From Mesorhizobium japonicum MAFF 303099 (lineage in GTDB: Bacteria > Pseudomonadota > Alphaproteobacteria > Rhizobiales > Rhizobiaceae), in the NCBI RefSeq assembly GCF_000009625.1, contig NC_002678.2, forward strand, positions 2,356,001 through 2,420,000: a stretch of DNA of 64,000 nucleotides, read 5' to 3'. Shown here in pieces: positions 44,011-52,139 of this stretch. How positions within the stretch are numbered: the first letter of the stretch is position 1; the number at the start of each line of letters is the position of its first letter. Under the pieces are notes generated by a model. The model made no database searches. It had not been told where the DNA came from and was given only the letters and a program-made list of their open reading frames with translations. A program made the position numbers and the translations under genes.

Positions 44011-44766
44011 TCACCCACGCCCGACGAACGGCATCTTGGTCGCCATCACGGTCATGAACAGCACGTTCGCCTCGAGCGGCAGGCTGGCCATGTGGACGAC
44101 GGCATCGGCAACGTGCTGGACATCCATCACTGCTTCGGCGGCGATCGAGCCATTGGCCTGCGGCACGCCGACGGTCATCGGCTGCGCCATGTCGGTCAGC
44201 GCATTGCCGATGTCGATCTGGCCGCAGGCGATGTCGTAGGGCCGGCCGTCGAGCGCCAGCGTCTTGGTCAGGCCGGTGATGGCATGCTTGGTCGCCGTAT
44301 AGGGCACCGAGCCCGGGCGCGGCGCATAGGCCGACACCGAGCCGTTGTTGATGATGCGCCCGCCCATCGGTCGTTGCTTGCGCATGGCGCCAAAGGCGGC
44401 GCGGGCGCACAGGAACGAACCGGTGAGATTGACGCCGACAATATCGTTCCACACTTCGACCGGGATCTCGTCGATCGGCGTCGACTTGTAGCCCATGCCG
44501 GCATTGTTGAAGAGCAGGTCGACGCGGCCGAAGGCTTCCGCCACCGTCTCGAACAGATCGTCGACCTCGCCGGCCTTGCTGATGTCGCAGGCAACCGCCA
44601 ATGCCTTGGCCTCGGTCCGGCCGGCCTCGACGATCGCGGCATCGAGCACCGCTTTGCGGCGGCCGCAGAACACCGTGTTCCAGCCGGCCTTGAGCAGCGC
44701 CGTGGCGACGCTCTTGCCGATGCCTGTGCCGGCACCGGTGACGATGGCGGTTCTTTCTTCGGTCAT
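44011..44766 (-). CDS. Short-chain dehydrogenase/reductase
   Basis: The 251-residue classical SDR has cofactor loop TGAGTGIGKS, NNAGMG, the Ser in NNGSVSAYAP, and YTATK for the active-site Tyr/Lys. The substrate is unknown. The region upstream carries a candidate small RNA and a CtrA box on the same strand; read-through from that promoter is blocked by a strong terminator at 44933-44954, so this gene probably has its own promoter. Confidence 0.88.
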   Translation of the reverse strand: MTEERTAIVTGAGTGIGKSVATALLKAGWNTVFCGRRKAVLDAAIVEAGRTEAKALAVACDISKAGEVDDLFETVAEAFGRVDLLFNNAGMGYKSTPIDEIPVEVWNDIVGVNLTGSFLCARAAFGAMRKQRPMGGRIINNGSVSAYAPRPGSVPYTATKHAITGLTKTLALDGRPYDIACGQIDIGNALTDMAQPMTVGVPQANGSIAAEAVMDVQHVADAVVHMASLPLEANVLFMTVMATKMPFVGRG

Positions 44767-44925
44767 GGCTGATGTCCTCCGGCAGCGCCGAGCGTGCCCG
44801 ACTGATCTTCAGGATTTGGCTCGGCAGAAGGAATCGCAAATGACGGCAGCGATGGCAAGCGGACCTGCATGGGCATGTCCTCGAAAAATGGCGCTCGATT
44901 TTCGGAGAAGGCCCAGCGTGGGCCG

Positions 44926-44990
44926 ACAAAAAGGGCGGTCATTGGCGACCGCCCTGATCTGAACCGGGCTTGGGAGGAGGAAAAGCCGAT
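44926..44990 (-). ncRNA. Candidate small RNA with anti-Shine-Dalgarno loop
   Basis: On the minus strand the segment folds as a 5' hairpin with stem GGCTT/AAGCC (arms 44983-44987 and 44967-44971) and an 11-nt loop TTCCTCCTCCC. A short linker follows, then a terminator hairpin GGGCGGTC/GACCGCCC (44954-44947 and 44940-44933) with TTTTT. The loop is an exact anti-SD sequence, as in known trans-acting sRNAs. A promoter-like array with a CtrA box is placed correctly upstream. There is no coding signal. Predicted RNA length is about 65 nt. Confidence 0.55.
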
Positions 44991-44995
44991 CCGAC

Positions 44996-45035
44996 TGTGT
45001 AGAATCATGCGCTTGCTGAGTTAACGAAAGGTTAA
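44996..45035 (-). promoter_or_regulatory. CtrA box and promoter for the candidate small RNA
   Basis: TTAA-N7-TTAA occurs exactly at 45021-45035 and matches the CtrA consensus on both strands. On the minus strand the proximal TTAACT (45024-45019) can act as -35, followed after 17 bp by TACACA (45001-44996) as -10. Transcription would start near 44990 and end at the terminator at 44933. Confidence 0.55.
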
Positions 45036-45066
45036 CGACGGAAAGACGGCCTGTCCCGATCTGATC

Positions 45067-45807
45067 CTACCATCGTGGATTGGGCGAAGTTCCGGCCTTT
45101 GTTGCGGGAACCTTGGCCGCCGAAACCGTCGCCTCGACATGGTCGACCAGCGCGTCCGGCAGGCCGAGCCGGCCGGCAAGCAGGTCGAGATAGCCGCGCT
45201 CGGCGCGCGTGTCGGGATCGATGGTGAGGCGCGACGCAGTATAGAGTTCGAGCTTCTGCGCGTCGGTCTTGGCGCCTGCCACAAGCGTGTCGAGGTCGAG
45301 CGGGCTTTCCAGTTCCGCCATCAGGAATTTCTCGGCATCGGAGCCGATCCCCGCAAGGCTGAGCTTGCCGGCGATCTTCTTGCGCTCCTCGTCGTCGACA
45401 TGGCCGTCGGCCTTGGCCGCCGAGATCATCGCCCGCACCAGGGTCAGCGTGAATTCATCCTCGCCCTGCGGCGCCTGCGACGGATGGAAGGCGGTGTCCT
45501 TGGGCGGCGGCAGCAATTCCGGTTCGCCGGCGGCAGGCGCCTGCTCCGGGGCGTTGCCGGCCTTGTAGTTCTGGTAGGCCTTGTAGGCGAGGCCACCGAT
45601 CGCGGCCAATCCACCGAGCTTCACCGCGGCACCGGTCACCTCGCGGCCAGCCCCTGTTCCAAGCAGCACCGCTGCCAAGGCACCGGCGGCCAGCGGGTTG
45701 TCCTTGGCCATCTGCACGGCCTGGCCCGCCTTGTCGCGGACGGTGCCGCTGGTGCCGGGAATTTGCGAGCCGAGCAGATCGTCGAGAAGCTTCTTGGGAT
45801 CGAACAT
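45067..45807 (-). CDS. YebE-like DUF533/TerB-fold protein
   Basis: The 246-residue protein starts MFDPKKLLDDLLG, has a glycine-rich hydrophobic segment (LAAGALAAVLLGTGAG, KLGGLAAIGGLAYKAY) and a C-terminal TerB-like helical domain (LVRAMISAAKADGHVDDEERKKI). This is the DUF533/YebE architecture, a membrane-associated protein of unknown role. It is probably monocistronic. Confidence 0.82.
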   Translation of the reverse strand: MFDPKKLLDDLLGSQIPGTSGTVRDKAGQAVQMAKDNPLAAGALAAVLLGTGAGREVTGAAVKLGGLAAIGGLAYKAYQNYKAGNAPEQAPAAGEPELLPPPKDTAFHPSQAPQGEDEFTLTLVRAMISAAKADGHVDDEERKKIAGKLSLAGIGSDAEKFLMAELESPLDLDTLVAGAKTDAQKLELYTASRLTIDPDTRAERGYLDLLAGRLGLPDALVDHVEATVSAAKVPATKAGTSPNPRW

Positions 45808-45924
45808 TCAGTGCCTCCAGCTTTTGCCCGGCCGAACGGGCAGGTTTCGAACGCCGAAGACGTAGGTCCCGAAACTTGACAATGCAATGACAGCCCGCCG
45901 CTTTGCCGGGCTCCCTCGCCCGGA

Positions 45925-46854
45925 TCAGGACCCGATATGAGGCCTCTTGCCCCGCGCTTGTGCCAACTCGACCTGCCGCTGGCGCTCGGCGTAACGCTGA
46001 CGGTCCTCATCAGTACGGGCGTCGAAGCAATGCGGACAAGAGACGCCGGCGGCATATCTGGGCGATGTCAGCTCGCTTGCCGTCAGCGGATGGCGGCAGG
46101 CACGGCAGAGTTCCGCATCACCTTCGGCGAGACCGTGCGACACCGAAACCCGCTCGTCGAAGACGAAGCACTCGCCTTGCCACAGGCTCTGTTCGGCCGG
46201 CACCTCTTCGAGATATTTGAGGATGCCGCCCTTGAGGTGGAACACATCCTCGAAGCCGAGCGACTTGACATAGGCGGTCGCCTTTTCGCAGCGAATGCCG
46301 CCGGTGCAGAACATCGCCACCTTGCGGCCTTCGAGCTCCGCCCGGTGCGCTTCCACCCAGGCGGGGAATTCGCGAAAGCTCGCGGTCGCCGGATCGACCG
46401 CACCCTTGAACGTGCCGATCGAGACCTCGTAGGTGTTGCGCGTGTCGATGACGATCGTGCCGGGCTCGGAAATCAGCGCGTTCCAGTCGGCGGGCGCGAC
46501 ATAGGTGCCGGCGCTTGTTGCCGGGTCGATGTCTTCGACACCCATGGTGACGATCTCGCGTTTCAGCCGCACCTTCATGCGGTGGAACGGCATGTCTGTG
46601 GCACTGCTGAACTTGACCTCCAGGCCGGCCAACCCGTCGATGGCTTCGATATGGTCGATGAGCTCGGCGATCGCTTCTTCGCTGCCGGCGACGGTGCCGT
46701 TGATGCCTTCATGCGCCAGAAGCAGCGTGCCCTTGATGCCGCGGCCGCAGCAGAAGGCGGCGAGCGGCGCGCGCAGCGCCTCGAAGGCGTCGAGCCGGGC
46801 AAACCGGTAGAGCGCGGCGACGCGGACAGGCTGGGAAGGAGCGGACGGTGTCAT
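45925..46854 (-). CDS. trhO: tRNA uridine(34) hydroxylase TrhO (rhodanese-like)
   Basis: The 309-residue protein has the acylphosphatase-like N-terminal domain ([31 protein letters not shown]) and a rhodanese domain with the catalytic Cys in [15 protein letters not shown]. The C-terminal Cys pairs ([17 protein letters not shown]) resemble a zinc site. TrhO makes 5-hydroxyuridine at tRNA wobble position 34 with prephenate-dependent chemistry in part of the family. It stands alone. Confidence 0.88.
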   Translation of the reverse strand: MTPSAPSQPVRVAALYRFARLDAFEALRAPLAAFCCGRGIKGTLLLAHEGINGTVAGSEEAIAELIDHIEAIDGLAGLEVKFSSATDMPFHRMKVRLKREIVTMGVEDIDPATSAGTYVAPADWNALISEPGTIVIDTRNTYEVSIGTFKGAVDPATASFREFPAWVEAHRAELEGRKVAMFCTGGIRCEKATAYVKSLGFEDVFHLKGGILKYLEEVPAEQSLWQGECFVFDERVSVSHGLAEGDAELCRACRHPLTASELTSPRYAAGVSCPHCFDARTDEDRQRYAERQRQVELAQARGKRPHIGS

Positions 46855-47044
46855 TGTCAGAGCAACTAGACGCTCGTAAAAGCCGATTCAAGGCGAAACC
46901 GGCCTCGACACCTGTCATGGCCCTGTCGGGAAAGAGCCGGTAAGCTGTCCGCTAGCGCGTGACATCGCGACGCGACCGGTTTCGTGGACAGGCAAACACC
47001 CGTCTGCTAATCGGTTGAAATGACCCTTATCTATGGAGAGACAG

Positions 47045-47683
47045 ATGCCCAGCAAGACCGAAAAACTCCTGTCGCTCCTCAACGGCCAACCGGTCATCCC
47101 GGTGCTGAAGATCAATGATGTCGCCAACGCGGTGCCGTTGGCCCGCGCCTTGGCACGCGGCGGCCTGCCGGCGATCGAGATCACGTTGCGGACCGCCGAT
47201 GCGCTGGAAGCGATCCGGCGGGTGGCGGCCGAGGTCGAGGAAGCCATTGTCGGCGCCGGTACCATTCTGGACAGCAGGCAGTTCGACGAGGCCGCCAGTG
47301 CCGGCTCGCGCTTCATCGTCAGCCCCGGCATCACGCGCGAGCTTCTGGCAGCCGCCGCCGACAGCGAGGTTCCACTGCTGCCCGGCGCCATCACGCCCGG
47401 CGAGATCATGGCCGCGCGCGAGGCGGGCCTGCGCTTCCTGAAATTCTTCCCGGCCGAGCAGTCTGGCGGCATCGCCTCGCTGAAGGCCTTCGCCTCGCCG
47501 CTGGCCGACGTCAAATTCTGCCCGACCGGCGGCATCACCGGCAAGAACGCCGCCGACTATCTCAGCCTGCCCAACGTCATCTGCGTCGGCGGCTCCTGGG
47601 TCGCGCCCGACGACATGGTCAAGGCCGGCAAGTGGGACGAAATCGAAGCGCTCGCACGCGCTGCCAGCCAGCTCAGGAAATAG
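47045..47683 (+). CDS. eda: 2-keto-3-deoxy-6-phosphogluconate (KDPG) aldolase
   Basis: The 212-residue enzyme shows ALARGGLPAIEITLRT (catalytic Glu), IVGAGTILDS and the Schiff-base Lys in FLKFFPAEQSGG, followed by FCPTGGITGKNA. It splits KDPG to pyruvate and glyceraldehyde-3-phosphate in the Entner-Doudoroff pathway. ATG 47045 fits the GGAGAG site at 47036; ATG 47033 overlaps that site. No other Entner-Doudoroff genes are near. Confidence 0.9.
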   Translation: MPSKTEKLLSLLNGQPVIPVLKINDVANAVPLARALARGGLPAIEITLRTADALEAIRRVAAEVEEAIVGAGTILDSRQFDEAASAGSRFIVSPGITRELLAAAADSEVPLLPGAITPGEIMAAREAGLRFLKFFPAEQSGGIASLKAFASPLADVKFCPTGGITGKNAADYLSLPNVICVGGSWVAPDDMVKAGKWDEIEALARAASQLRK

Positions 47684-47694
47684 TCGGTCCCCGC

Positions 47695-48450
47695 TCACCA
47701 AGGCAACGGACCATTCTCGTCGAAATATCCGCCGGTAGGCCCGCCAGCCTTCAGCGCCGCCAGTTGCACGATGATCTCGGCCGCCTGCTGCACCGTACGG
47801 GTGCCTCTGTGCGCATTGAGATCCGTCGCGGTGTAGCCCGGAGCCGCAGCGTTGACCATCATGCCGCGCGGCGACAGCTCCCGGGCGAAGGCCACGGTGA
47901 TGGCATTGAGCGCTGTCTTCGAGCTGCCATAACCCATGACATTGGGCGATTGGCTGTTGCCCGCGGCGCGCGCGATCGAGCCGAGGTAACTGCTGACCAT
48001 GACGATGCGGGCGGCGGGCGCTGCCAGGAGCAGCGGCAGGAAGGCCTGGGTGACGCGAACCGGGCCGAAGACGTTGACGTCAAAGGTGGCCTTCATGTCG
48101 GCGACATTCTCGCGACTTGGCGCCCGTTCGTAGCGGCCGTCAGGCCCGAGCGCGTCAACATAGCCTGGGGCAATGCCGGCATTGTTGACCAGCACGTCGA
48201 GGCTGGAGACCCGCGCCGTCAAGGTTCTGGCCGCCGCCGCCACACTGTCGTCGCTGGCGACGTCGAGCGCGAGCCATTCCACGTCGAGCCCTTCATTGCG
48301 CAACGCCTTTGCCGCCGCCTCCCCGCGCTCGGCATCGCGGGCGCCGAGCCAGACATTGAACCCCATGGCCGCCAGCCGGCGAGCGGTTTCGAGGCCGATG
48401 CCCTTGTTGGCGCCGGTGATCAGCACGTTCGCTTTGGTCGTCATGTCCAT
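47695..48450 (-). CDS. Short-chain dehydrogenase divergent from AraC regulator
   Basis: The 251-residue SDR has TGANKGIGLETARRL, NNAGIAPGYVD, VSSYLGSIAR and the active-site YGSSK. The GARD...EAAAKAL region after strand 2 suggests NADPH preference. It is divergently oriented from an AraC-type gene across a 124-bp spacer, an arrangement that commonly marks a regulator and its target. Substrate unknown. Confidence 0.88.
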   Translation of the reverse strand: MDMTTKANVLITGANKGIGLETARRLAAMGFNVWLGARDAERGEAAAKALRNEGLDVEWLALDVASDDSVAAAARTLTARVSSLDVLVNNAGIAPGYVDALGPDGRYERAPSRENVADMKATFDVNVFGPVRVTQAFLPLLLAAPAARIVMVSSYLGSIARAAGNSQSPNVMGYGSSKTALNAITVAFARELSPRGMMVNAAAPGYTATDLNAHRGTRTVQQAAEIIVQLAALKAGGPTGGYFDENGPLPW

Positions 48451-48574
48451 GTCTCCTTCTTTGAAACCCAGACATGACGTGCGTCGGCCGATTTCGCGCG
48501 CCGGATATTCGCTTCCTCTTGCCTAATCCTCTCAACTGGTTGCGCGGCCCGCATGGATCGGCAATGCTGAAGAC

Positions 48575-49468
48575 ATGGAAGACGCCTTTCAGGAATTAAT
48601 CGCGATCGCCGGCCGGCATGCGCATGGGCGGCGCACCAAAACGGCCATCCCGCGTGTCACCATCGGCCGCAGCGAGGTTGCGACTCCGCCACTGCCCGAG
48701 CTTTGTCAGCCGACGGCGCTGTTCGTGCTGCAAGGTGCGAAGACTGTGCTGATCGGCGACCGCACGCTTCGCTACGGCGCCGGCAGCTATTTCGTCTATG
48801 CGGTGGAGACGCCCGCCACCAGCCAGCTGATCGAGGCGAGCAGCGCCCGTCCTTACATGGCCATCGCCTTCGCCCTCGATGTCGGACTGATCGCCAGCCT
48901 GCTTATCGACCACACACCGGCGGTCGACGGCGACAGCTTCGTGACCAACCGGTTGGATGATGAACTGCTCGATGCCTGGCGCCGCATGCTGCGGCTGCTC
49001 GACCGTCCGGCTGAAATCCCGGTGCTGGCGCCCATGCTTGAACGCGAGATCGCATTCCGCCTGTTGCAAGGCCCGCAAGGCGCGAAGCTGCGCCAGTTGG
49101 CGCGCGCTGACGGCCGCCTGTCACAGATCCGTCGCGCCACCGCCTGGATACGATCGCACTACAACGAGCCTATCGATGTGACGGAACTGGCCGCGCTTGC
49201 ACATATGAGCAACGCTTCGTTTCACCGCCACTTCAAGGCGGCAACCGCCATGAGCCCGATCCAGTACCAGAAGCAGGTCCGGCTGCTGGAGGCGCGTCAT
49301 CTGCTGATCGCGGAGCCGGGCAGCGCGACGCGTGTCGCCTTTGCCGTCGGCTATGAAAGCGCATCCCAGTTCAGCCGGGAATATGCGCGCCATTTCGGAT
49401 TGCCGCCGGCGCGTGACGCCGCGCGGCTCCTGGCCAGGGGCGAAGCAGCCACTCTGGAAATCGACTAG
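48575..49468 (+). CDS. AraC-family transcriptional regulator
   Basis: The 297-residue protein has an N-terminal AraC_N type ligand domain (ELCQPTALFVLQGAKTV, YGAGSYFVYAVETP) and a C-terminal double HTH (IDVTELAALAHMSNASFHRHF; TRVAFAVGYESASQFSREY). It likely controls the divergent SDR. Oxidised or aromatic aldehydes are common signals for this subgroup, but nothing here proves that. Confidence 0.9.
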   Translation: MEDAFQELIAIAGRHAHGRRTKTAIPRVTIGRSEVATPPLPELCQPTALFVLQGAKTVLIGDRTLRYGAGSYFVYAVETPATSQLIEASSARPYMAIAFALDVGLIASLLIDHTPAVDGDSFVTNRLDDELLDAWRRMLRLLDRPAEIPVLAPMLEREIAFRLLQGPQGAKLRQLARADGRLSQIRRATAWIRSHYNEPIDVTELAALAHMSNASFHRHFKAATAMSPIQYQKQVRLLEARHLLIAEPGSATRVAFAVGYESASQFSREYARHFGLPPARDAARLLARGEAATLEID

Positions 49469-49469
49469 G

Positions 49470-49587
49470 GCGGTTCACCGTTTCATGGAGACGGTGAGCC
49501 ACCCTAACTCTTTGTTTTGACGCAATTCCCAAGGGAAAGGGCTACGCGCTTTTCCGGGAAAACCGCCGACACTTTTCCTGGAATTGC
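49470..49587. repeat. Composite Mesorhizobium-type intergenic repeat
   Basis: Two parts: a hairpin TCACCGT...ACGGTGA (about 49475-49497), then a 66-bp unit bounded by GCAATTCC and GGAATTGC (49522-49587). The unit contains two related GGGAAA...CTTTTCC blocks. The common TCTTTGTTTTGACGCAATTCC segment links the parts. This is a familiar dispersed repeat of Mesorhizobium-like genomes. Confidence 0.75.
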
Positions 49588-49670
49588 TCTGGACCTCGGA
49601 ACCAAGACATACGCGCGGCGTCAGCTGGCATCCCCAGCACCGGGGCATCGCATCTGCCGTACCCCTGAAA

Positions 49671-49702
49671 AGCAAAAAGCCGCGCCGGTTGCCCTGCGCG
49701 GC
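49671..49702 (-). terminator. Terminator for the DUF882 gene
   Basis: On the minus strand GCCGCGC pairs with GCGCGGC, followed by TTTTTGCTTTT. It starts about 24 bp after the stop at 49726. The same hairpin could stop read-through from the AraC side. Confidence 0.85.
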
Positions 49703-49725
49703 TTCTGCTTTATCTGGACAGCCGG

Positions 49726-51711
49726 CTACTTCGTCTGGAAGCGGGCAACCGACAGGAACTTGACGGCGTTGCCGGTGAAGCGGCTGGGGTCTGGCGCCTG
49801 GGCATCGGTCTGGAAGCCGGCGGTATAGACCTCGCTCGGCGGCGTGTGCACGATGTTGTAGGCGTAGCCCGGCGCGGTCGTCGCGCTCGAAACGGTGCCG
49901 ACGTTATCACCGCTGGTCAGCGCCCAGCGGGCGGCCTGGGGAGCCGCGGCGACCACCATGGCCCTGGGGCCTGGCTTCTGGTCGCGGGCGGTGGCCCTGG
50001 CTTCCTTGCGGGTCGTCTTCACGCCGGCACCGATCGCGGCAGCCGGATCGGAACCGGCCGGACGGGCGGCAACGGCCTGGCGCGGCGATGCGACATCGAC
50101 GTAAGACGGATCGTTAAAGGCCGAGCGCGGCTCTTCAGCCAGCGACGCAACCTTGTATTCGTCGGCATTGCCGACCCGCTTGTATTCGTCGGCATTGCCG
50201 ACCTGCTTGTATTCGTCGGCATTGCCGACCTGCGCGTTGGCCTCGTCGAGCACGGCCTTGACGGCGTCCGGCTTGGCCGGCTCGGGCCGCGCGGTCGGCA
50301 GCACCGAGAACGCATCCGTCGCGGTCTTGCCCTGTTCGGCCGTATCCGCCAGCGCCATCAGCACATCCTTGCTTGGCGGCGGCGCAAGATCCGCCGGCAG
50401 CGTGCGTTCAGGGCGCCATGTCGGCACGGGGATGTTGTTGATGGCAACCTGCGCCGGATCAGCCGCTGCAGCCGCCGCCGCGAGCGCTGCGGGGTCAGCC
50501 TTGCCGAACGGCATGTTCGCCGGCGCCTGCGCGGTCGCCACGGCCTGTTCGGTGGTCGCCGTCGCGTCCGCCATGGCGAACGGAACATTCTCAGGCTGCG
50601 CGCCGACATCGGCCTTCGGGCGCGGCGCGAAATCGGGCAGCGGAATCTCCTTGGCCGGCAGTGCGGCGATGATCGTTTCCGGCGTGTCCTTCTCCGGTTC
50701 CGGAGCCTGCTCGTCGGCAATCTGCGGAACGTTGGCGCGCTGTGCATTCTCGGGCGCGACGACGGCGATGCCCGGCAGGTTGCTGCTCTTGGCGGTCGCG
50801 GCCGGCTTCAGGTTTCTAGGCTTGGGCGCAGGGGCTGCCGAAGCGGTCTCGACATCGGCGCTGTCATCGGCTTCATCGGAGCCGCCGCCGCCAAACAAGG
50901 CAGCCAGGAACCCACCGGACTTCTTGCCGCTGCCGCCGGCACTCGCAAGCTCGACATTGGGCGTGCCAGCGCCCTTGCGTGCCTTGTAGGCGGCCATCGC
51001 CTGCTCATAGCCGGGAAGCGGCCGACCGTCGCTCGGCACATGCAGCGTCTTGCCGTTGGGGAACAGGCTGACCAGTTCCTGGCGGCTGATGCCGGGCCAG
51101 TGGCGCACATTGCCGACATCCATATGGACGAATGGCGAACCGGAGGTCGGATAGTAGCCGACGCCACCGCCCTGCATCTTCAGGCCGATATTGCGCAGCT
51201 TCTTCAGCGGCACGCCGGGAATGTAGAAGTCCATCGCCTTGCCGAGCATATGCTGGCTCTTCTCGGCGACACCGCGGCTGCGGCTGCGCAGCATCGAGTT
51301 GGTCGCCGGCGAACGGTAGCCGCACACGACCTGGATATAGTCGGTGGCGCCGCTTTCGCGATAGGCCTCCCAGACCAGGTCCAGCAGGCGCGGATCCATC
51401 TTGGTCGGCTCGTTGCGGCGCCAGTCGCGCAGGATGATGTTGATCTTGCGCAGACCTTCGGGAAGGTAGCGGCCGTTGCGCTTGTAGACGATCTCGGCCT
51501 TTTCATGCGTGTGCAGGTGATAGAGCTTCAGCGAACGCGTTTCAGCGCTGGCGCCAGTGGCTGCCGCGGCAACAAAACCAAAAGCGACAATCACCGCTGC
51601 CAGCCATCTCGGCCAGACGCTCAAATGATCATGACGCCCGTTTTTGAGTCGTTCGATTCTGTTCAAATCAAAAGGCCTTGCAGGCTGCCGTTTGTCCCCG
51701 GATTTGCCCAA
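49726..51711 (-). CDS. DUF882/YcbK-like M15-type envelope protein with long low-complexity tail
   Basis: The 661-residue protein has a long basic N-region, a signal segment (WLAAVIVAFGFVAAAATGASAE), then the DUF882 domain (about residues 60-240). The zinc-peptidase-like SQHMLGKAMDF and PFVHMDVGNVRHW carry the expected His/Asp ligands; homologues include YcbK-type peptidoglycan-linked proteins. The remaining 400 residues are Ala/Pro-rich and disordered. They include three 9-residue repeats NADEYK[QRV]VG near residues 493-520. A near-consensus CtrA box lies about 42 bp upstream. Confidence 0.8.
   Translation of the reverse strand: MGKSGDKRQPARPFDLNRIERLKNGRHDHLSVWPRWLAAVIVAFGFVAAAATGASAETRSLKLYHLHTHEKAEIVYKRNGRYLPEGLRKINIILRDWRRNEPTKMDPRLLDLVWEAYRESGATDYIQVVCGYRSPATNSMLRSRSRGVAEKSQHMLGKAMDFYIPGVPLKKLRNIGLKMQGGGVGYYPTSGSPFVHMDVGNVRHWPGISRQELVSLFPNGKTLHVPSDGRPLPGYEQAMAAYKARKGAGTPNVELASAGGSGKKSGGFLAALFGGGGSDEADDSADVETASAAPAPKPRNLKPAATAKSSNLPGIAVVAPENAQRANVPQIADEQAPEPEKDTPETIIAALPAKEIPLPDFAPRPKADVGAQPENVPFAMADATATTEQAVATAQAPANMPFGKADPAALAAAAAAADPAQVAINNIPVPTWRPERTLPADLAPPPSKDVLMALADTAEQGKTATDAFSVLPTARPEPAKPDAVKAVLDEANAQVGNADEYKQVGNADEYKRVGNADEYKVASLAEEPRSAFNDPSYVDVASPRQAVAARPAGSDPAAAIGAGVKTTRKEARATARDQKPGPRAMVVAAAPQAARWALTSGDNVGTVSSATTAPGYAYNIVHTPPSEVYTAGFQTDAQAPDPSRFTGNAVKFLSVARFQTK
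50153..50233. repeat. 27-bp tandem repeats inside DUF882 gene
   Basis: Three copies with 27-bp period share TTGTATTCGTCGGCATTGCC. They encode the 9-residue repeats of the disordered tail and keep the reading frame. Such in-frame repeats are prone to copy-number change. Confidence 0.9.
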
Positions 51712-52139
51712 ACGGATGTGTCATTTTCACATCCGAATATCGATCCTAATGGTTAATCATCGCTTATTGAAGCCGAAATGCGGTAACACCATGGCGATAT
51801 CCCGTCAAAAATTGTTCACAAGGTTTCTTGGTAAACCGCTGGTTTAGATCAGGATTCCGGCTTTGGCCGAACACGATCTGTTACCATTAGCCTTAATGCG
51901 TGAACAGCGCTGTCTACAGGCCTGCCATATTCCAGCCGAAACCCCGATAGAGGGACGATCTGCCATTGCAAGCTGGTCCCGGCCTTGCGCCGGGAACGCG
52001 AACCTTGTTTTTGGAAGAGATCAAGCGCTCCCAGGGTATGTTGAGATTCAGGTCAGGCCGACCTACTGCGACGCAGTAGAACGGGGAAGCGCAGCAAGCC
52101 GCCGTTTGCAGGCCGGCCTCACCCGAATATCAACGCACC
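51712..52139. other. Intergenic region with possible CtrA site and hairpins
   Basis: The left 150 bp are AT-rich and probably hold the promoter of the minus-strand DUF882 gene. TTAA-N7-TTAT at 51753-51767 is one base from the CtrA consensus. The right part has hairpins, including GGTCCCGGCC/GGCCGGGAAC-like arms near 51977 and CTACTGC-GAC-GCAGTAG at 52064-52080. No gene was seen. Confidence 0.5.

Noticed and set aside
44763..45008. Possible 81-residue protein on the minus strand
   Set aside because: It covers the candidate small RNA and its terminator hairpin, has no ribosome site, and shows no family signal.
50153..50233. Possible CRISPR-like repeats
   Set aside because: The repeats are contiguous without spacers and encode protein repeats in frame.
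49846..51756. 636-codon open frame on the plus strand
   Set aside because: Antisense shadow of the DUF882 gene; Arg/Gly-rich with no domain.
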